The notes under the pieces are model-generated. The model did no database searches. It had not been told where the DNA came from and was given only the letters and a program-made list of their open reading frames with translations. A DNA stretch of 47,500 nucleotides from Pseudolabrys sp. (GTDB taxonomy: Bacteria; Pseudomonadota; Alphaproteobacteria; Rhizobiales; Xanthobacteraceae): contig JAHCKG010000010.1 of the NCBI GenBank assembly GCA_026125895.1, positions 1-47,500 on the forward strand, in the 5' to 3' direction. Shown piece after piece: positions 8,564 through 15,576 of the stretch (positions are counted from its first letter, which is position 1; each line of letters begins with the position of its first letter). The position numbers and the translations under genes were made by a program.

Positions 8564-8836
8564 ATGTCCGACGAACTCAAAACTCCAGCCGCCGACACGC
8601 CGCCCGACCGCCTGTCGACCGATCCGCGCAGCCCCTATTTCAACGCCGATGTGCTGGCGCGCGACGTCGGCATCCGCTTCAAGGGCGCCGAGAAGACGAA
8701 CGTCGAGGAGTACTGCGTCAGCGAGGGCTGGGTCCGCGTCGCCGCCGGCAAGGCGCTCGACCGTTACGGCAATCCGCTCACCATCAAGCTGACCGGCACC
8801 GTCGAGCCCTATTTCCGCAACAAGACGCCGGGTTGA
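8564..8836 (+). CDS. DUF3297 family protein
   Basis: 90 residues, starting MSDELKTPAADTPPDRLSTD. The core has DPRSPYFNADVLARDVGIRF, then KGAEKTNVEEYCVSEGWVRV and GNPLTIKLTGTVEPYF, which I recognise as the DUF3297 family: short, highly conserved, uncharacterised proteins. No signal peptide or membrane segment, so probably cytoplasmic. It stands between two small proteins on the same strand. The start is the first ATG giving the family's usual N-terminus; the open frame upstream is not needed. Confidence 0.85.
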   Translation: MSDELKTPAADTPPDRLSTDPRSPYFNADVLARDVGIRFKGAEKTNVEEYCVSEGWVRVAAGKALDRYGNPLTIKLTGTVEPYFRNKTPG

Positions 8837-8875
8837 TCGTCAGCCGGCGTGACGGCGACTTGCAGTCGGCAGCGC

Positions 8876-9223
8876 ATGAACGACGACCTCGCCCACTCCG
8901 ACATCACCCGGCTTGAAGAACGCATCGAAGAGCTGCACCAGTCGCTCGCCCGTTGCGACAAGATCGCCATGGCCGCACAGATCGCCATCGGCGGCGGCGC
9001 ACTGTGGCTGGTGCTTATGCTCATTACGCTTCTGCCCTTCTCGCCGACCGCACTGTTCGCCGCGCTGGCCTCGGCGCTGGGCGGCGTCGTGCTGCTCGGC
9101 TCCAACAAGACGACGCGCGAGGAGCTGGACGGGCAATTGCAGACGCTCGAGCAGCGGCGCCGCGCTTTGATCGATGCGATGCGGCTGCGCCCCGTGGAAG
9201 ATCCCGGCGTCACGCTGCACTGA
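8876..9223 (+). CDS. Small membrane protein with flanking coiled coils, unknown
   Basis: 115 residues. A helical N-terminus (ITRLEERIEELHQSLARCDK, about 10-29) precedes two closely spaced hydrophobic segments (about 34-53 and 58-74). A charged helix follows (LDGQLQTLEQRRRALIDAMR, about 84-103). This suggests a hairpin in the inner membrane with both ends on the same side and a dimerising coiled coil. No family is recognised. The ATG at 8876 is used because the upstream extension has no hydrophobic or conserved character. Confidence 0.65.
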   Translation: MNDDLAHSDITRLEERIEELHQSLARCDKIAMAAQIAIGGGALWLVLMLITLLPFSPTALFAALASALGGVVLLGSNKTTREELDGQLQTLEQRRRALIDAMRLRPVEDPGVTLH

Positions 9224-9356
9224 GTTCTGCCCGCTCCGCGCGCAACGCCGCACCCGTGCTGGTTAACGACATCTCTCAACTTGTCGGCTCTGCCGCCTCC
9301 GATTGTTAGGGCCTGCTGCGCAACATGCGCGCTGGAGAGACGTGGGAGACCTGCAG

Positions 9357-9584
9357 GTGATCCGTATTCCGATCAACGGCGACATCGACGCCGCCCTCGA
9401 CAAATTCAACAGCGCCAAGAGGGAGCAAGAGAAGGCGTTCAACGAGCGCGTTGCCGCCGTTCTCGCCGGACCGGCGCAGGTACCGGCCGGCAAGCCGCAG
9501 GCCGCACCGCCGTCACCCCCGCCCCAGCGCCCGCCGGCGCCGTCCTACCAGAGCATCCTGGCGCGCTCGCGCCGCATGGGCTGA
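9357..9584 (+). CDS. Short proline-rich protein, unknown
   Basis: 75 residues from a GTG with GGGAG eight bases upstream. It starts VIRIPINGDIDAALDKFNSA, continues as a charged helix, then becomes proline and alanine rich (PPSPPPQRPPAPSY) before the end ILARSRRMG. There is no recognised domain. It is followed by a strong terminator, which supports a real transcript end here. The start codon is uncertain: the frame also opens at a TTG at 9303. Confidence 0.5.
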   Translation: MIRIPINGDIDAALDKFNSAKREQEKAFNERVAAVLAGPAQVPAGKPQAAPPSPPPQRPPAPSYQSILARSRRMG

Positions 9585-9630
9585 GGGGCCTCGCCCGCAG
9601 TCCCCTGCCCCGAATTCTCGCGCCTGAAGA

Positions 9631-9659
9631 AGCCCTGCCTCCGCAGGGCTTTCTTTTTT
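9631..9659 (+). terminator. Rho-independent terminator
   Basis: AGCCCTGC (9631-9638) and GCAGGGCT (9643-9650) form a perfect 8-base-pair stem with a four-base loop, followed by TTCTTTTTT. It closes the run of small plus-strand genes and insulates the LysR gene downstream. Confidence 0.9.
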
Positions 9660-9666
9660 GCGCCGC

Positions 9667-9716
9667 GATAGGAATTAGCTATCAAATTGGCGGCACTTGC
9701 ACGAAAATTCCCTATC
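9667..9716. promoter_or_regulatory. Candidate LysR binding region
   Basis: GATAG and CTATC form an inverted pair around GAATTAG (9667-9683). A third half-site in inverted orientation, AATTCCCTATC (9706-9716), reads GATAGGGAATT on the other strand. The sites end 53 bases before the LysR start, where an autoregulator of this family normally binds. No direct proof of binding. Confidence 0.45.
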
Positions 9717-9769
9717 AGTCGGAAGGCTCAGGTATTATCGTAAGTCACTGATTTGACGGGGCGAACACC

Positions 9770-10663
9770 GTGATCGACAAACTGGAATTCCTGCTGGCGC
9801 TGGCGCGCGAAAAGCACTTCGGCCGGGCCGCCGACGCCTGCGGCGTGACCCAGCCGACCCTGTCCGCCGGGGTGAAGCACCTCGAGGAGCAGATGGGCGT
9901 CCTCCTGGTCAAACGCGGCTCGCGTTTCCAGGGCTTCACGCCCGAAGGCGAACGTGTCCTCGAATGGGCCCGCCGCATCGTCGGCGACAGCCGCGCCATG
10001 CGCGAGGACATCAGCGCGCTGCGCCACGGCCTGTCCGGCCGCCTGCGCATCGCCGCGATCCCGACGGCGCTGGCCATGGTCGCACAGATCACGACGCCGT
10101 ATCGCGACCGCCATCCGAACGTCCAGTTCACCATCTACTCGCGCACGTCGCTGGAAATCCTCGAACTGCTGGAGAATCTCGAGATCGACGCCGGCATCAC
10201 CTATATCGGCAACGAACCGATCGGCCGCGTCAGCATCGTGCCGCTCTATCAGGAGCACTACCGGCTGGTGACGTCGGCCGACGCGCCGCTGGGCAACCGC
10301 GAAAGCGTCACCTGGGCGGAGGTCAGCCAGGTGCCGCTCTGCCTGCTCACCCCGGACATGCAGAACCGGCGCATCATCAACCGGCTGCTCAAGACTGCCG
10401 GCGGCGAATCGCGGCCGACCTTGGAGTCGGATTCGATGATTTTGCTGTTCAGCCATGTCCGCACCGGCCGCTGGGCGAGCGTGATGCCGGAAAAAATTGC
10501 GCAAACTCTGGGGCTCACGGAGCCGATCCGGGCCATCCCGATCATGGAGCCTGATGCAGTGCAAAACATCGGCCTCGTCGTGCCGCAACGCGAGCCGATG
10601 ACGCCGACGACCGCCGCGCTGGTGGCCGAAGCCCGCCGAATCACGCCGTCGTTATCAAGCTGA
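9770..10663 (+). CDS. LysR-family transcriptional regulator (FdsR-like)
   Basis: 297 residues from a GTG preceded by GACGGGG. The N-terminal winged helix-turn-helix is textbook LysR (FLLALAREKHFGRAADACGV, then TQPTLSAGVKHLEEQMGVLL). A substrate-binding-like effector domain starts near residue 88. From memory, the sequence around HFGRAADACGVTQPTLSAGV and RGSRFQGFTPEGERVLEWAR resembles regulators beside soluble NAD-dependent formate dehydrogenase operons. It precedes an oxalate/formate-type antiporter gene on the same strand, so control of formate or oxalate genes is a reasonable guess. The effector is unknown. Confidence 0.92.
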   Translation: MIDKLEFLLALAREKHFGRAADACGVTQPTLSAGVKHLEEQMGVLLVKRGSRFQGFTPEGERVLEWARRIVGDSRAMREDISALRHGLSGRLRIAAIPTALAMVAQITTPYRDRHPNVQFTIYSRTSLEILELLENLEIDAGITYIGNEPIGRVSIVPLYQEHYRLVTSADAPLGNRESVTWAEVSQVPLCLLTPDMQNRRIINRLLKTAGGESRPTLESDSMILLFSHVRTGRWASVMPEKIAQTLGLTEPIRAIPIMEPDAVQNIGLVVPQREPMTPTTAALVAEARRITPSLSS

Positions 10664-10957
10664 AACAATCGCTTCACTGCACGATTGCGTCTTTAGTCGT
10701 ATTACGATATAAATATCTCCAGCCGCCCATTGCGACTTTCACGCAGACACGCATCCAACGAATTTCACGACATGCCGCGCGGATTCTTCGCGCGTGCGGC
10801 ATGTAATCTTCCTATGGCGTGATCGAAAATCTGAATTTGATTCAGATGTGGCCTCTCCGCAGTGTTTAAAAAGGCAGGCGTTGGGGGCGACGTGGCTTCC
10901 CCGCGAACTGTCAAAAAACAAAAAAGCAATCGCATCGCACATGGGGAGTTTCGCACA
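10664..10957. other. Regulatory region upstream of the oxalate/formate antiporter gene
   Basis: 294 bases without a gene. It holds a TCGTATTACGA palindrome (10697-10707), a hairpin with arms ACATGCCGC and GCGGCATGT (10770-10804), and the dyad listed separately at 10829-10847. The frame of the antiporter gene is open leftward to 10862, but that part shows no protein-like character. No consensus promoter stands out. Confidence 0.4.
10829..10847. promoter_or_regulatory. Perfect dyad upstream of oxlT, candidate operator
   Basis: ATCTGAAT-TTG-ATTCAGAT is an exact 8-base inverted repeat with a three-base centre, 110 bases before the antiporter start. Its size and AT-rich nature fit a dimeric regulator. 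It does not match the GATAG-type sites near the LysR gene nor the TATACAT-type sites near the GntR gene, so a third regulator is possible. Confidence 0.5.
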
Positions 10958-12358
10958 ATGAGCTTTCTCGACCGCAGTCACACAGTCGCAGGGCCCGGCT
11001 TCAGCCGGTGGCTGGTGCCCCCTGCCGCGCTGTGCGTGCATCTTTGCATCGGCCAGGCTTACGCCTTCAGCGTGTTCAATCTGCCGATGAGCAAGCTGCT
11101 CGGCATCACGCAATCGACGCCCGAGGACTGGAAGCTGACGCAGCTCGGCTGGATCTTCTCCATCGCCATTCTCTTCCTCGGCATCTCGTCGGCGGTGTTC
11201 GGCCGCTGGGTCGAGGAAGGCGGCCCGCGCAAGGCGATGTTCACCGCCGCGCTGTGCTGGGCCGGCGGCTTCTTTATCTCGGCCATCGGCGTCTATATGC
11301 ATCAGCTGTGGCTGATCTATCTCGGCTACGGCGTGCTGGGCGGCATCGCGCTCGGCATCGGCTACATCTCACCGGTTTCGACGCTGATCAAATGGTTTCC
11401 GGATCGCCCGGGCATGGCGACCGGCATGGCCATCATGGGCTTCGGCGGCGGCGCCTTCATCGCTTCACCGTTGTCGGTGTGGCTGATGGCAAAGTTCTCG
11501 ACACCGACGCATGTCGGCGTCGCCGAGACGTTCATCGTTCTCGGCCTCGCCTACCTGTTCTTCATGATCGTCGGATCGATCATCGTCCGCGTGCCGGCGC
11601 CGGGCTGGAAACCGGAAGGCTATACGCCGCCGGTCGTGGCGCAGAAGCTGATCACCAAGAACGACGTCTATGTCTATGACGCACTGAAGACGCCGCAGTT
11701 CTGGCTGATCTGGTGGGTGCTGTGCCTCAACGTGACCGCCGGCATCGGCGTGCTCGGCCAGGCTTCGGCGATGAGCCAGGAAATGTTCCCCGGGCACATC
11801 ACGCCGATCGCCGCCGCCGGCTTCGTCGGCCTGATGAGCCTGTTCAACATGGGCGGCCGCTTCTTCTGGGCTTCCACCTCGGACTTCATCGGCCGCCGCA
11901 ACACCTACTTCGTCTTCATGGTGCTCGGCTTCTTCCTGTACTGCGCCGTGCCTTACACGGGATCGATCGGCAGCGTGGCACTGTTCGTGATCTGCTTCCT
12001 CATCATCATCTCGATGTATGGCGGCGGCTTCGCCACCGTGCCGGCCTATCTCAAGGACATGTATGGCACGCGATATGTCGGCGCCATCCACGGTCTGCTG
12101 CTCACCGCCTGGTCGGCGGCCGGCGTCTTCGGGCCCGTGCTGGTGAACTACATCCGCGAGTACAACGTCACGCACGGCGTGCCGAAGGCGCAGGCTTACA
12201 ATACCACCATGTACATCATGGCCGGCCTGCTCGTGATCGGCTTTATCTGTAACCTTATGATCAAGGCCGTACACGAACGCTTCCATATGAAGTCCGATCA
12301 TGAAGCCGAGCGCGCACAGGCGGAAGTCGCCGCCGTCAGCGAACCGGCCGGCGCCTGA
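10958..12358 (+). CDS. oxlT: Oxalate/formate antiporter-family MFS transporter (OxlT type)
   Basis: 466 residues with about twelve membrane segments. Proteins of this MFS subfamily exchange divalent oxalate for formate, though related members carry other organic anions. Segments such as QAYAFSVFNLPMSK, LGGIALGIGYISPVSTLIKW, FPDRPGMATGMAIMGFGGGA and the GGRFFWASTSDFIGRRN loop are typical. The ATG at 10958 has GGGGAG nine bases upstream. A 40-residue membrane protein gene follows after 15 bases and a terminator closes the pair. An oxalate-degrading cluster lies 4 kb downstream on the other strand, supporting the substrate assignment. Some members lack proven oxalate transport, so caution remains. 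Confidence 0.82.
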   Translation: MSFLDRSHTVAGPGFSRWLVPPAALCVHLCIGQAYAFSVFNLPMSKLLGITQSTPEDWKLTQLGWIFSIAILFLGISSAVFGRWVEEGGPRKAMFTAALCWAGGFFISAIGVYMHQLWLIYLGYGVLGGIALGIGYISPVSTLIKWFPDRPGMATGMAIMGFGGGAFIASPLSVWLMAKFSTPTHVGVAETFIVLGLAYLFFMIVGSIIVRVPAPGWKPEGYTPPVVAQKLITKNDVYVYDALKTPQFWLIWWVLCLNVTAGIGVLGQASAMSQEMFPGHITPIAAAGFVGLMSLFNMGGRFFWASTSDFIGRRNTYFVFMVLGFFLYCAVPYTGSIGSVALFVICFLIIISMYGGGFATVPAYLKDMYGTRYVGAIHGLLLTAWSAAGVFGPVLVNYIREYNVTHGVPKAQAYNTTMYIMAGLLVIGFICNLMIKAVHERFHMKSDHEAERAQAEVAAVSEPAGA

Positions 12359-12373
12359 GGGAAGAACAGCACC

Positions 12374-12496
12374 ATGCAGCAAGCACAAGAAACCTCGATG
12401 GGACTCAAGCTGGCGCTGGCCTGGGCCTTCGTCGGAATTCCGTTGGCCTGGGGCGTTATCCAGACGCTCATCAATGCGATGAAGCTGTTCCAGTAG
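12374..12496 (+). CDS. MFS transporter small subunit-like membrane peptide
   Basis: 40 residues, starting MQQAQETSMG and ending LINAMKLFQ, with one membrane helix (about 11-31, LKLALAWAFVGIPLAWGVIQ). It begins 15 bases after the antiporter stop and ends just before a strong terminator, so it is the second cistron of a two-gene transcript. From memory, very short single-helix proteins sit directly after this class of antiporter in many proteobacteria and are annotated as MFS transporter small subunit; their role is not established. Easily missed because of its size. Confidence 0.8.
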   Translation: MQQAQETSMGLKLALAWAFVGIPLAWGVIQTLINAMKLFQ

Positions 12497-12520
12497 CGGC
12501 TGTCATTTGACACAAGCTTG

Positions 12521-12560
12521 GGCGCCGCCTTCGGCAACGGAGGCGGCGCCTTTGTTTTTT
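12521..12560 (+). terminator. Rho-independent terminator after the oxlT pair
   Basis: GGCGCCGCC (12521-12529) pairs perfectly with GGCGGCGCC (12542-12550), followed by TTTGTTTTTT. Confidence 0.92.
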
Positions 12561-12644
12561 CCGCCAGTCCGCTGCCGGCGCTCACGGAACTGACAGCCCG
12601 GTCGCTCCGTTATCGGCGGAGACTTCCTCCAACCCCGGGGCTTT

Positions 12645-12923
12645 ATGATCACCCAACTCGATCCGCCGCTACCGCTCGAGACGCCGAAAGGCTCGGGCCT
12701 GGCGCATTTCGTCATCGACTACGGCCCGGAGGCCGATCTGATCTGGGTCGTCTTCATGGACAAGGATGGCGCCTGCTGGTCGGTGCCCAATCCCGACGTC
12801 CGCATGTCCTTCAACTGGACCATGGGGCGCCGCCCGCCAGCTCCGGCCGAGACGTCTTCGCCACCCACGGCACCGGACGCACCCGGCAAGGTGCATCCCT
12901 TCCCGCGGGCCAATGAAAGCTGA
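12645..12923 (+). CDS. Conserved hypothetical protein, 92 residues
   Basis: It starts MITQLDPPLPLETPKGSGLA and has a compact core HFVIDYGPEADLIWVVFMD, then GACWSVPNPDVRMSFNWTMG, followed by a disordered proline-rich tail. No signal peptide or membrane helix. I do not recognise a named domain. The core looks like a small beta protein with several tryptophans. Six bases separate its stop from the start of the flavodoxin-like gene, so the two are probably one transcript, starting after the preceding terminator. Confidence 0.7.
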   Translation: MITQLDPPLPLETPKGSGLAHFVIDYGPEADLIWVVFMDKDGACWSVPNPDVRMSFNWTMGRRPPAPAETSSPPTAPDAPGKVHPFPRANES

Positions 12924-12929
12924 GGTTCG

Positions 12930-13553
12930 ATGACGCTCAAGGCGATTGCGTTCAACTGCTCGCTCAAAGCCACCGGCAATAAGGGGCGCTCGTCCACCGA
13001 CGTGTTGCTCCGGCAACTCTTGGAAGCGCTGGGCGAATATGGGGTTAGCGGCGACGTCGTCCGCGCCGCCGATTTCAATATCAAGCCCGGCGTCACCTCC
13101 GATGAGGGTGAGGGCGACGACTGGCCGTTGCTGCGTCAGCGCACGCTCGACGCCGACATCCTGATCATCGGCTCGCCGATCTGGCTGGGGCAGCCGTCGA
13201 GCATCGCCAAGCGCGTGCTGGAACGCATGGACGCGTTTCTCGACGAGAAGGACGATCGCGGCCGCATGCCGTCCTACGGCAAGGTGGCGATCTGCGCGAT
13301 CGTCGGCAATGAAGACGGCGCGCATCACAGCGCCGCGGAAATCCTGTCGGCGCTGCTCGAAGTCGGCTTCACCGTGCCGGGCGGCCCGACCTATTGGGTC
13401 GGCGAGGCGCTCGGCTCGACCGACTACAAGGACCTCAAGGAGCCGCCGAAGGCCGTGGCCTCATGGACGAAGATGCTGGCGTCCAACACCGCGCATCTGG
13501 CGAAGCTGTTGAAGGCGTCGCGGTACCCGGGGGTGAAGGAAGGCGGCGGGTAA
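12930..13553 (+). CDS. Flavodoxin-like / NAD(P)H-dependent FMN reductase family protein
   Basis: 207 residues with the flavodoxin-like fold of FMN-binding reductases. The first beta strand and phosphate loop read AIAFNCSLKATGNKGRSSTD (about 5-24). The second flavin segment is ADILIIGSPIWLGQPSSIAK and a third is VAICAIVGNEDGAHHS. Probably a cytoplasmic FMN-dependent quinone or nitro reductase; substrate not inferable. It follows the 92-residue gene by six bases. A dense block of palindromic repeats begins 21 bases after its stop. Confidence 0.82.
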   Translation: MTLKAIAFNCSLKATGNKGRSSTDVLLRQLLEALGEYGVSGDVVRAADFNIKPGVTSDEGEGDDWPLLRQRTLDADILIIGSPIWLGQPSSIAKRVLERMDAFLDEKDDRGRMPSYGKVAICAIVGNEDGAHHSAAEILSALLEVGFTVPGGPTYWVGEALGSTDYKDLKEPPKAVASWTKMLASNTAHLAKLLKASRYPGVKEGGG

Positions 13554-13574
13554 TCGGCGGTCACCGCCCTCGAA

Positions 13575-13691
13575 CCGTCATCCTGAGGTGCCCGCCGCAG
13601 GCGGGCCTCGAAGGATGAGCGGGCACATTCTCGCCGCCTTGGCCGTCGCCCTTCGAGGCTCGTCCTACGGACGAGCACCTCAGGGTGACGG
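13575..13691. repeat. Palindromic intergenic repeat, family B, long copy
   Basis: Long imperfect inverted repeat: CCGTCATCCTGAGGTGC (13575-13591) opposite GCACCTCAGGGTGACGG (13675-13691). Inner paired blocks include GCCTCGAAGG against CCTTCGAGGC and two GC hairpins. The 346 bases from 13554 to 13899 hold only this, a family A copy and a short family B copy; no gene is seen. Confidence 0.8.
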
Positions 13692-13711
13692 AATTGGTAC
13701 TGCCGCACGCT

Positions 13712-13794
13712 CCGCTCATTCCCGCGCAAGCGGGAATCCAGAATACCCGGGCTGTGGGCGTTAGCTGGGTCCCCGCTTCCGCGGGGACGAGCGG
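13712..13794. repeat. Palindromic intergenic repeat, family A, copy 2
   Basis: Same architecture as 5480-5571: CCGCTCA at the left, hairpin ATTCCCGC-gcaa-GCGGGAAT, a variable middle, hairpin CCCCGC-ttcc-GCGGGG, and GAGCGG at the right. Confidence 0.8.
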
Positions 13795-13804
13795 AGAGAG
13801 TTGG

Positions 13805-13925
13805 CTACTTCTTCCCAGACTTCTTCGCCGCCTCGGCCGTAATTCCGGGGCGTGCATCCTTCGAGGGCCGCTGACGCGGCCAGCTCAGGATGACGAGCGC
13901 TATTTCTTCCCCGACTTCTTCGCCG
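13805..13925. repeat. Direct repeat of the ppa 3' end flanking a short palindromic element
   Basis: Bases 13805-13830 and 13900-13925 agree at 24 of 26 positions. Both, read leftward, encode AKKSGKK followed by a stop. Between them lies a family B-type hairpin, with arms CATCCT and AGGATG (13855-13892). The right copy is the present end of ppa; the left copy is a displaced duplicate. This is the expected result of an insertion with duplication of the target, or of a local tandem duplication. Confidence 0.7.
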
Positions 13926-14499
13926 ATTTCACCTTGTCTTTGCCGGGCTTGTCCTTGCCGGCTTTGCCGTTCTTGGCCTTGGCGCGCTTGATGCCGTCCA
14001 TGATGAGCGTCTCGGCTTCGCGGGCGTCGAGCCATTTCACGATCGACACCCACTTGCCCTTCTCCAGATCCTTGTAGTGCTGGAAGAAGTGAGCGATCTG
14101 TTCGATCATCACGTCGGGCAGGTCGCGATAGCTGGTGATGCCCTTGTAGAACGGGTGCAGCTTATCGACCGGCACGGCGAGGATCTTCTCGTCATTGCCG
14201 GCTTCGTCCTCCATCAGCAGCGCGCCGACCGGACGGCAGCGAATGACAGCGCCCGGCACCACCGGCACCTGGCTGATCACGATGACGTCGCAAGGGTCGC
14301 CGTCGTCCGACAACGTATGCGGGATGAAGCCGTAATTGCCCGGATAAAACATCGCGGTGTGCAGGAAGCGATCGACCAGCAGCGCGCCGGACGTCTTGTC
14401 GAATTCGTATTTCACCGGCACGCCGCCCAGCGGCACTTCGATGACGGCATAGACGTCATGCGGTGGGTTGAGGCCGCTCGGTATCCGGGTCAGGTCCAT
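13900..14499 (-). CDS. ppa: Inorganic pyrophosphatase with lysine-rich tail
   Basis: 199 residues. A family I soluble pyrophosphatase hydrolyses pyrophosphate to phosphate in the cytoplasm with magnesium. The signature DDGDPCDVIV is present, with VPVKYEFDKTSG and FYPGNYGFIPHTL before it and YKDLEKGKWVSIVKW near the end of the domain. The enzyme normally ends at about 175 residues. Here about 27 more residues are almost only Lys, Ala and Gly (KRAKAKNGKAGKDKPGKDK and so on). The stop lies within a direct repeat that duplicates the tail sequence. Stand-alone gene on the minus strand. Confidence 0.95.
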   Translation of the reverse strand: MDLTRIPSGLNPPHDVYAVIEVPLGGVPVKYEFDKTSGALLVDRFLHTAMFYPGNYGFIPHTLSDDGDPCDVIVISQVPVVPGAVIRCRPVGALLMEDEAGNDEKILAVPVDKLHPFYKGITSYRDLPDVMIEQIAHFFQHYKDLEKGKWVSIVKWLDAREAETLIMDGIKRAKAKNGKAGKDKPGKDKVKSAKKSGKK

Positions 14500-14628
14500 C
14501 GGGAATATCTCGGTTGACGAAAGTTACGGCACGCATGGGCGGCCAACAAGGTGAGAAGATGGCAGGACGGCCTGCCCCCGGCCCGGATCGTATAGCGGCG
14601 GCGGCGTTACCGCGCTCTTAAACGAGAA

Positions 14629-14667
14629 GCGGCCGGGACTTGAGACCAATGTCTAAGTCCCGGCCGC
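14629..14667. terminator. Long hairpin downstream of the GST gene
   Basis: Perfect 13-base arms GCGGCCGGGACTT (14629-14641) and AAGTCCCGGCCGC (14655-14667), with AGAC and GTCT pairing inside the loop. It lies 24 bases beyond the stop of the GST gene. Read leftward it is followed only by CTTCTCGTTT, so it is a plausible but not classical terminator. Confidence 0.5.
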
Positions 14668-14690
14668 GATAGTGCGCCAGAATGGCGGCG

Positions 14691-15377
14691 TCAGGCGACC
14701 TTCTCGTGCATGTGCCGGAACATCGCGCGCTTGGCTTCGTCGTCGAACTCGGCCTTAAAGGTGTGCTTGTCCTTGATCGCGACGGCGCGTACCGCGGCCG
14801 GGCGGGCGCTGATCTCGTCGATCAGCTTCTTGAGATGCGGGAATTTGGCCCAGTAGGTTTCGCCGAGCGCCACCGGGATGAGGCGCGCCCAGCCCCACAG
14901 CGCCATGTCGACGATCGTGTAGGTGTCGCCGACCATGTATTTCTGCTTGGCCAGCCGCGCCTCGATGATGCCGAAGTGGCGCTGCGCTTCGTACATGTAG
15001 CGGTTGACGGCGTACTCGATCTTCTCCGGCGCGTAATTGCGGAAGTGCACCGCCTGGCCCGAATAAGGGCCGACACCGGAGGCGATGAACATCAGCCACG
15101 ACAGCAATTCGCCGTGCAGCTTGTCGCCCTTCGGCGGCATGAACTTGCCGGTCTTCTCGCCGAGATAGAGCAGGATCGCGTTGGAATCGAACACGGTGAC
15201 ATCGCCATCGACGATGGCCGGCACTTTGGCGTTCGGATTGATGGCGGTGTATTCCGGCTTGTGCTGATCGCCCTTGCGGGTATCGACCGGGATCGCCTCG
15301 TAGGGCAGGCCGGCCTCTTCGAGAAACAGCGCGACCTTCATCGGGTTCGGCGCGCCGGAAAAATAGAACTTCAGCAT
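14691..15377 (-). CDS. Glutathione S-transferase family protein (YfcG/YghU-like)
   Basis: 228 residues. The N-terminal thioredoxin-like domain has LKFYFSGAPNPMKVALFLEE (2-21), the glutathione-site loop NPNAKVPAIVDGD, and FDSNAILLYLGEKTG. The all-helical C-terminal domain follows (about 90-220). The APNPMKVALFLEEAGL start with Asn near the active site recalls the nu-class-like YfcG/YghU enzymes, which have disulfide reductase activity. The ATG at 15377 has GGGAGAG upstream and is preferred over the TTG just before it. Divergent from the isochorismatase-like gene. Confidence 0.88.
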   Translation of the reverse strand: MLKFYFSGAPNPMKVALFLEEAGLPYEAIPVDTRKGDQHKPEYTAINPNAKVPAIVDGDVTVFDSNAILLYLGEKTGKFMPPKGDKLHGELLSWLMFIASGVGPYSGQAVHFRNYAPEKIEYAVNRYMYEAQRHFGIIEARLAKQKYMVGDTYTIVDMALWGWARLIPVALGETYWAKFPHLKKLIDEISARPAAVRAVAIKDKHTFKAEFDDEAKRAMFRHMHEKVA

Positions 15378-15576
15378 CAATCTCTCCCTGGGATGTCCCG
15401 GTTCAAACCGGCGCGCAGTCGATCATTCCGCCCGGCATGGCGCAAGCGGCGGCACCCGCAAAAATGTGTGACCCGGCATGCGGCGTTGCCAAAGCGTGGA
15501 CCGTCCCACATATAGCCAGGACATCCCCGCCCCATCCCCCGGCCCCGCCGGCCCGCCCCGAACCGAAGGCCCCGTC

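Noticed and set aside
9685-9705. Possible sigma-54 promoter (TTGGCGGCACTTGCA) upstream of the LysR gene
   Set aside because: Spacing between GG and GC is two bases too short for -24/-12 promoters.
13554-13899. Possible CRISPR or phage remnant because of repeated palindromes
   Set aside because: No regular repeat-spacer pattern; elements are REP-like and of different families.
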